A DNA stretch of 5,494 nucleotides. Origin: an uncultured Synergistia bacterium (lineage in GTDB: Bacteria > Eremiobacterota > SpSt-956 > JAKJGF01). The notes beneath the pieces were generated by a model, which worked only from the letters and a program-made list of their open reading frames with translations, was not told where the DNA came from and ran no database searches. The stretch spans positions 1 through 5,494 of the forward strand of contig CALARM010000202.1 in NCBI GenBank assembly GCA_937888925.1. The letters are read 5' to 3'. Made by a program: the position numbers and the translations under genes. Shown here piece by piece: positions 4,177 through 5,494 of the stretch; within the stretch, counting starts at the first letter, position 1; each line of letters opens with the position of its first letter.

Positions 4177-4539
4177 TTATAAAAAGGTCTGTTGATTGTT
4201 TTTCTGAATTTTTTTATGAGCCACAATATAGGCATCTATCATACCGTAAAAATAAAAAAATAAAAAAGCAATTAAAAGTCCTATTACAAGACGAATAGAA
4301 ATAGACGGTGCAGTTAATGGTTCAGAGGCATTATTAAAACTATCCCATATCATATCAAAATTTCTTGTAAAAAATAAAATAATATGTGTTACAAGAGCTA
4401 TTAAAGGACCAAATGTTCCAACGAGGAAAATAATACCTTTAAAAATCTGCCCGTTTACAAACTGCCCCATACCGGGAAGTATAAAAGCAGACATAAGAAG
4501 AACACTCAGAGGCTTTTTGTAAAATTTTTCACCGGCCAT
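4177..4539 (-). CDS. Small integral membrane protein with PGxGQ motif (120 residues)
   Basis: This is a predicted inner-membrane protein. A short charged N-terminus (MAGEKFYKKP) precedes a hydrophobic segment at 11-22 that runs into Leu21-Pro-Gly-Met-Gly-Gln-Phe27, then Asn29-Gly-Gln and Lys34-Gly35. Further hydrophobic segments follow at about 36-57 and 81-100, then a YGMIDAYIVAHKK end and a polar tail. The PG-x-GQ-F-x-NGQ-x-x-KG pattern and the closing aromatic-x-x-x-Asp-Ala-Tyr are typical of small TM2-like membrane proteins, whose function is mostly unknown; that family link is from memory and not tested. The ribosome site is weak (GTGAAAGC, well spaced from ATG), yet no better start exists. 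The stop codon is 18 bases before the -35 of the 3556-4053 gene and no strong terminator lies between, so read-through into that cassette is possible. Confidence 0.8.
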   Translation of the reverse strand: MAGEKFYKKPLSVLLMSAFILPGMGQFVNGQIFKGIIFLVGTFGPLIALVTHIILFFTRNFDMIWDSFNNASEPLTAPSISIRLVIGLLIAFLFFYFYGMIDAYIVAHKKIQKNNQQTFL

Positions 4540-4580
4540 ATTATCAAGCTTTCACAAATTAATTTATCATACCGAAAAAT

Positions 4581-4646
4581 CTACTTACCTATAAATTCAT
4601 CCCATCCGGTTTCCTGTGAAAGTTTATTTTCATAATAATCTCTCAT
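4581..4646 (-). CDS. Possible 21-residue mini-gene ahead of the membrane protein
   Basis: A frame from ATG at 4646 reads MRDYYENKLSQETGWDEFIGK and stops with TAG. Its composition is that of an ordinary soluble peptide (amphipathic, charged, Trp and Phe near the end), not of random AT-rich spacer. It begins about 28 bases past a TATAAT box and ends 41 bases before the membrane-protein start. Against it: it is very short, has no clear ribosome site, and could be a remnant of an older gene's C-terminus. Confidence 0.3.
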   Translation of the reverse strand: MRDYYENKLSQETGWDEFIGK

Positions 4647-4673
4647 AAATCATAATTTCTAACGGATAATTCT

Positions 4674-4679
4674 ATTATA
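4674..4679 (-). promoter_or_regulatory. Consensus -10 box (TATAAT) for the membrane-protein unit
   Basis: TATAAT on the minus strand lies about 28 bases upstream of the possible mini-gene and 135 bases upstream of the membrane protein. The -35 is poor at 17 bases (AT-rich). A second possible pairing, TTAACA-N17-TATGAA, lies a little further upstream and overlaps the palindrome at 4717-4735. Confidence 0.4.
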
Positions 4680-4716
4680 TTTTAACAGAAATATTCATAT
4701 AAAGTAAGAAGATTTT

Positions 4717-4735
4717 TGTTAACATTATGTAAACA
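4717..4735. promoter_or_regulatory. 19-base near-palindrome, possible operator
   Basis: TGTTAACATTATGTAAACA has two 9-base arms around a single central base; eight of nine positions pair. It lies upstream of the TATAAT box and past the end of the 4755-5246 gene. There is no U run, so it does not look like an intrinsic terminator. A dimeric regulator site is possible; no regulator is encoded in the window. Confidence 0.35.
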
Positions 4736-4754
4736 TTTAGAAAAATTTAACAGA

Positions 4755-5246
4755 CTACTGCCCTCCGGCGGCTCTCTGCATGGCTTCAAAAACAAGAAGA
4801 TTTTTATAACTTTCTTCAAAAACATTCACAGCCCTGTACAACTGTGACGCATCACCGCTTTCAAGAATCTGCAGAACTATATTATACCCTTCCATCTGTA
4901 ATTCTATAACCTTTAAAAATATACTGTGTAAATCCACCAAAGACGGCGGAACTATTACCAGTTTGACCTGACCTGTTAATGCCAGGGTGCGGTCTCTGAG
5001 TCTTTTAAAAGTCTCCCTGCTGTTCTTCATCATAGCAGGATTAAATCTCATAGGAGACGGAGCCATTCTGTGATGCAGACTTGCTTTTTCTCCAAGATAA
5101 GCACCAAACTGTTCCGGCACGGCATTAAATTCTACAACAATACTGCTTTTACCCTGAAGCTCCTGAAGTGCACCGGAAGTAGCTAACCTTATTTCGACAA
5201 AGTGTGCAAATATATCTGAAAGTGATAAAAAATACAATTTATCCAT
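4755..5246 (-). CDS. Unrecognised, mostly helical protein (163 residues)
   Basis: I do not recognise this protein. Residues 5-30 look helical (LSLSDIFAHFVEIRLATSGALQEL); 34-40 (SSIVVEF) is a likely strand; 53-75 is basic and Met-rich (HHRMAPSPMRFNPAMMKN); 76-90 is a basic helix; 94-100 (VKLVIVP) a second strand; then helices at 102-129 and 132-160 separated by Ser130-Gly-Asp, ending GGQ. There is no Cys and no signal peptide or membrane span. The two closing helices resemble residues about 121-181 of the zinc-ribbon protein at 1-707 in length, loop position and aromatic placement. The start is the only in-frame ATG after an upstream stop, but it lacks a near ribosome site: AAAGGA lies about 24 bases away, so the start is less sure than elsewhere. 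No intrinsic terminator is seen after it. Confidence 0.75.
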   Translation of the reverse strand: MDKLYFLSLSDIFAHFVEIRLATSGALQELQGKSSIVVEFNAVPEQFGAYLGEKASLHHRMAPSPMRFNPAMMKNSRETFKRLRDRTLALTGQVKLVIVPPSLVDLHSIFLKVIELQMEGYNIVLQILESGDASQLYRAVNVFEESYKNLLVFEAMQRAAGGQ

Positions 5247-5291
5247 TTTATTTATGACTTTTATAAGTTATCCTTTCTGAAGATTTATATA

Positions 5292-5399
5292 AATCGTGAC
5301 GCGTAACGCGTGACGTGTGGTTCGTAATGGGTGATATATGATGGGCGTTTATTCAAACGCCCCTACCAGTCACTCTTCACTCTTTACTCTTCACGATTC
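5292..5399. repeat. Palindromic heptamer-repeat element with central GGGCGTTT hairpin
   Basis: The left arm (5295-5343) is a run of 7-base units of the CGTGACG type (CGTGACG, CGTAACG, CGTGACG, then more decayed). The right arm (5368-5395) has four complementary units of the CTTCACT type. The outer 31 bases of the two arms pair at about 23 positions. Inside lies the perfect hairpin at 5343-5362 next to CCCCTACC. The element has the same plan as 1320-1426 but a different unit sequence, and it fills the spacer between two genes. A mobile, non-autonomous palindromic repeat is the likely nature. Confidence 0.7.
5343..5362. repeat. Perfect 8-base hairpin in the right-hand repeat element
   Basis: GGGCGTTT, loop ATTC, AAACGCCC: all eight pairs match. 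The GC-rich stem stands out in an AT-rich spacer. The flanking CCCCTACC recalls the GTAGGGGCG palindromes scattered through many bacterial genomes (recalled from general knowledge). There is no U run, so a terminator role is not supported on its own. Confidence 0.8.
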
Positions 5400-5415
5400 T
5401 CATATAAACTATATA

Positions 5416-5494
5416 TTATTCCTTCTTAAACTCTGAAACTATTCTTTCTTTCAGTTTTGTATTTCTTCTGGAAACCTTATCATTATTTATCGCT
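5416..5494 (-). CDS. 3' end of an unidentified gene (25 residues visible)
   Basis: Only one minus-strand frame stays open from the window edge, ending with TAA at 5416-5418. The last residues read KLKERIVSEFKKE, a charged, probably helical C-terminus. The other two frames stop within a few codons of the edge. The piece is too short to assign. If real, it is the gene upstream of the repeat element at 5292-5399, with no U-rich terminator visible between. Confidence 0.5.
   Translation of the reverse strand, partial: AINNDKVSRRNTKLKERIVSEFKKE

Noticed and set aside
4141..4180. Terminator for the membrane-protein gene in the A/T runs after its stop
   Set aside because: A7 next to T6 gives only a weak A:T stem without GC pairs; it is not convincing as an intrinsic terminator.
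5295..5320. A fourth cassette-type promoter at CGTGAC
   Set aside because: It matches only part of the octamer, belongs to the 7-base repeat series, and lacks the -35/-10 spacing of the three true copies.

Overview
The window is an AT-rich bacterial segment. Shine-Dalgarno sites, sigma70-type promoters and GA-rich intrinsic terminators can all be read directly. Every gene I can support lies on the minus strand. I cannot name the organism: there is no rRNA, tRNA or marker gene. The short palindromic repeats and unfamiliar low-complexity proteins suggest an uncultured or poorly sampled lineage, but that is inference.

Layout from the right (transcription runs right to left): the 3' end of an unidentified gene (5416-5494); a palindromic heptamer-repeat element with a perfect GGGCGTTT hairpin (5292-5399); an unrecognised mostly helical 163-residue protein (4755-5246); an intergenic stretch with a near-perfect palindrome, a TATAAT-type promoter and a possible 21-residue mini-gene (4581-4646); a small membrane protein with a PGxGQ motif (4177-4539); three tandem paralogous methionine/glycine-rich genes (3556-4053, 2836-3408, 2127-2531); two divergent GNAT-like genes (1421-1987, 823-1296) separated by a second heptamer-repeat element; and a zinc-ribbon helical protein whose gene runs off the left edge (1-707).

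The centre of interest is the triplet of Met/Gly-rich genes. Each is a full cassette: a TTTACA/T-N18-TATA-like promoter with the invariant octamer TGTCGTGA just upstream of the -10, a conserved leader and ribosome site, a start reading MGIGIGN, and a GAGAGA-stem terminator. The proteins share an N-terminal NTTV-NNY-GG block, a methionine helix whose polar residues recur every 3 or 4 positions, a GGGQC motif, a Gly/Met/Ala variable part, a GGFLG motif and a C-terminal Phe. In one paralog the polar stripe is Lys/His instead of Gln and is preceded by four Gly-Pro-His units. No known function can be assigned. Metal (copper-type) binding, self-assembly or membrane/peptide contact are possible readings. 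The shared promoter suggests that the three are expressed together, possibly as parts of one structure.

The two GNAT-like proteins look like old paralogs with eroded acetyl-CoA loops. The membrane protein sits 18 bases upstream of the first cassette promoter and could be read through into it, but no direct functional link to the cassettes can be shown from sequence.
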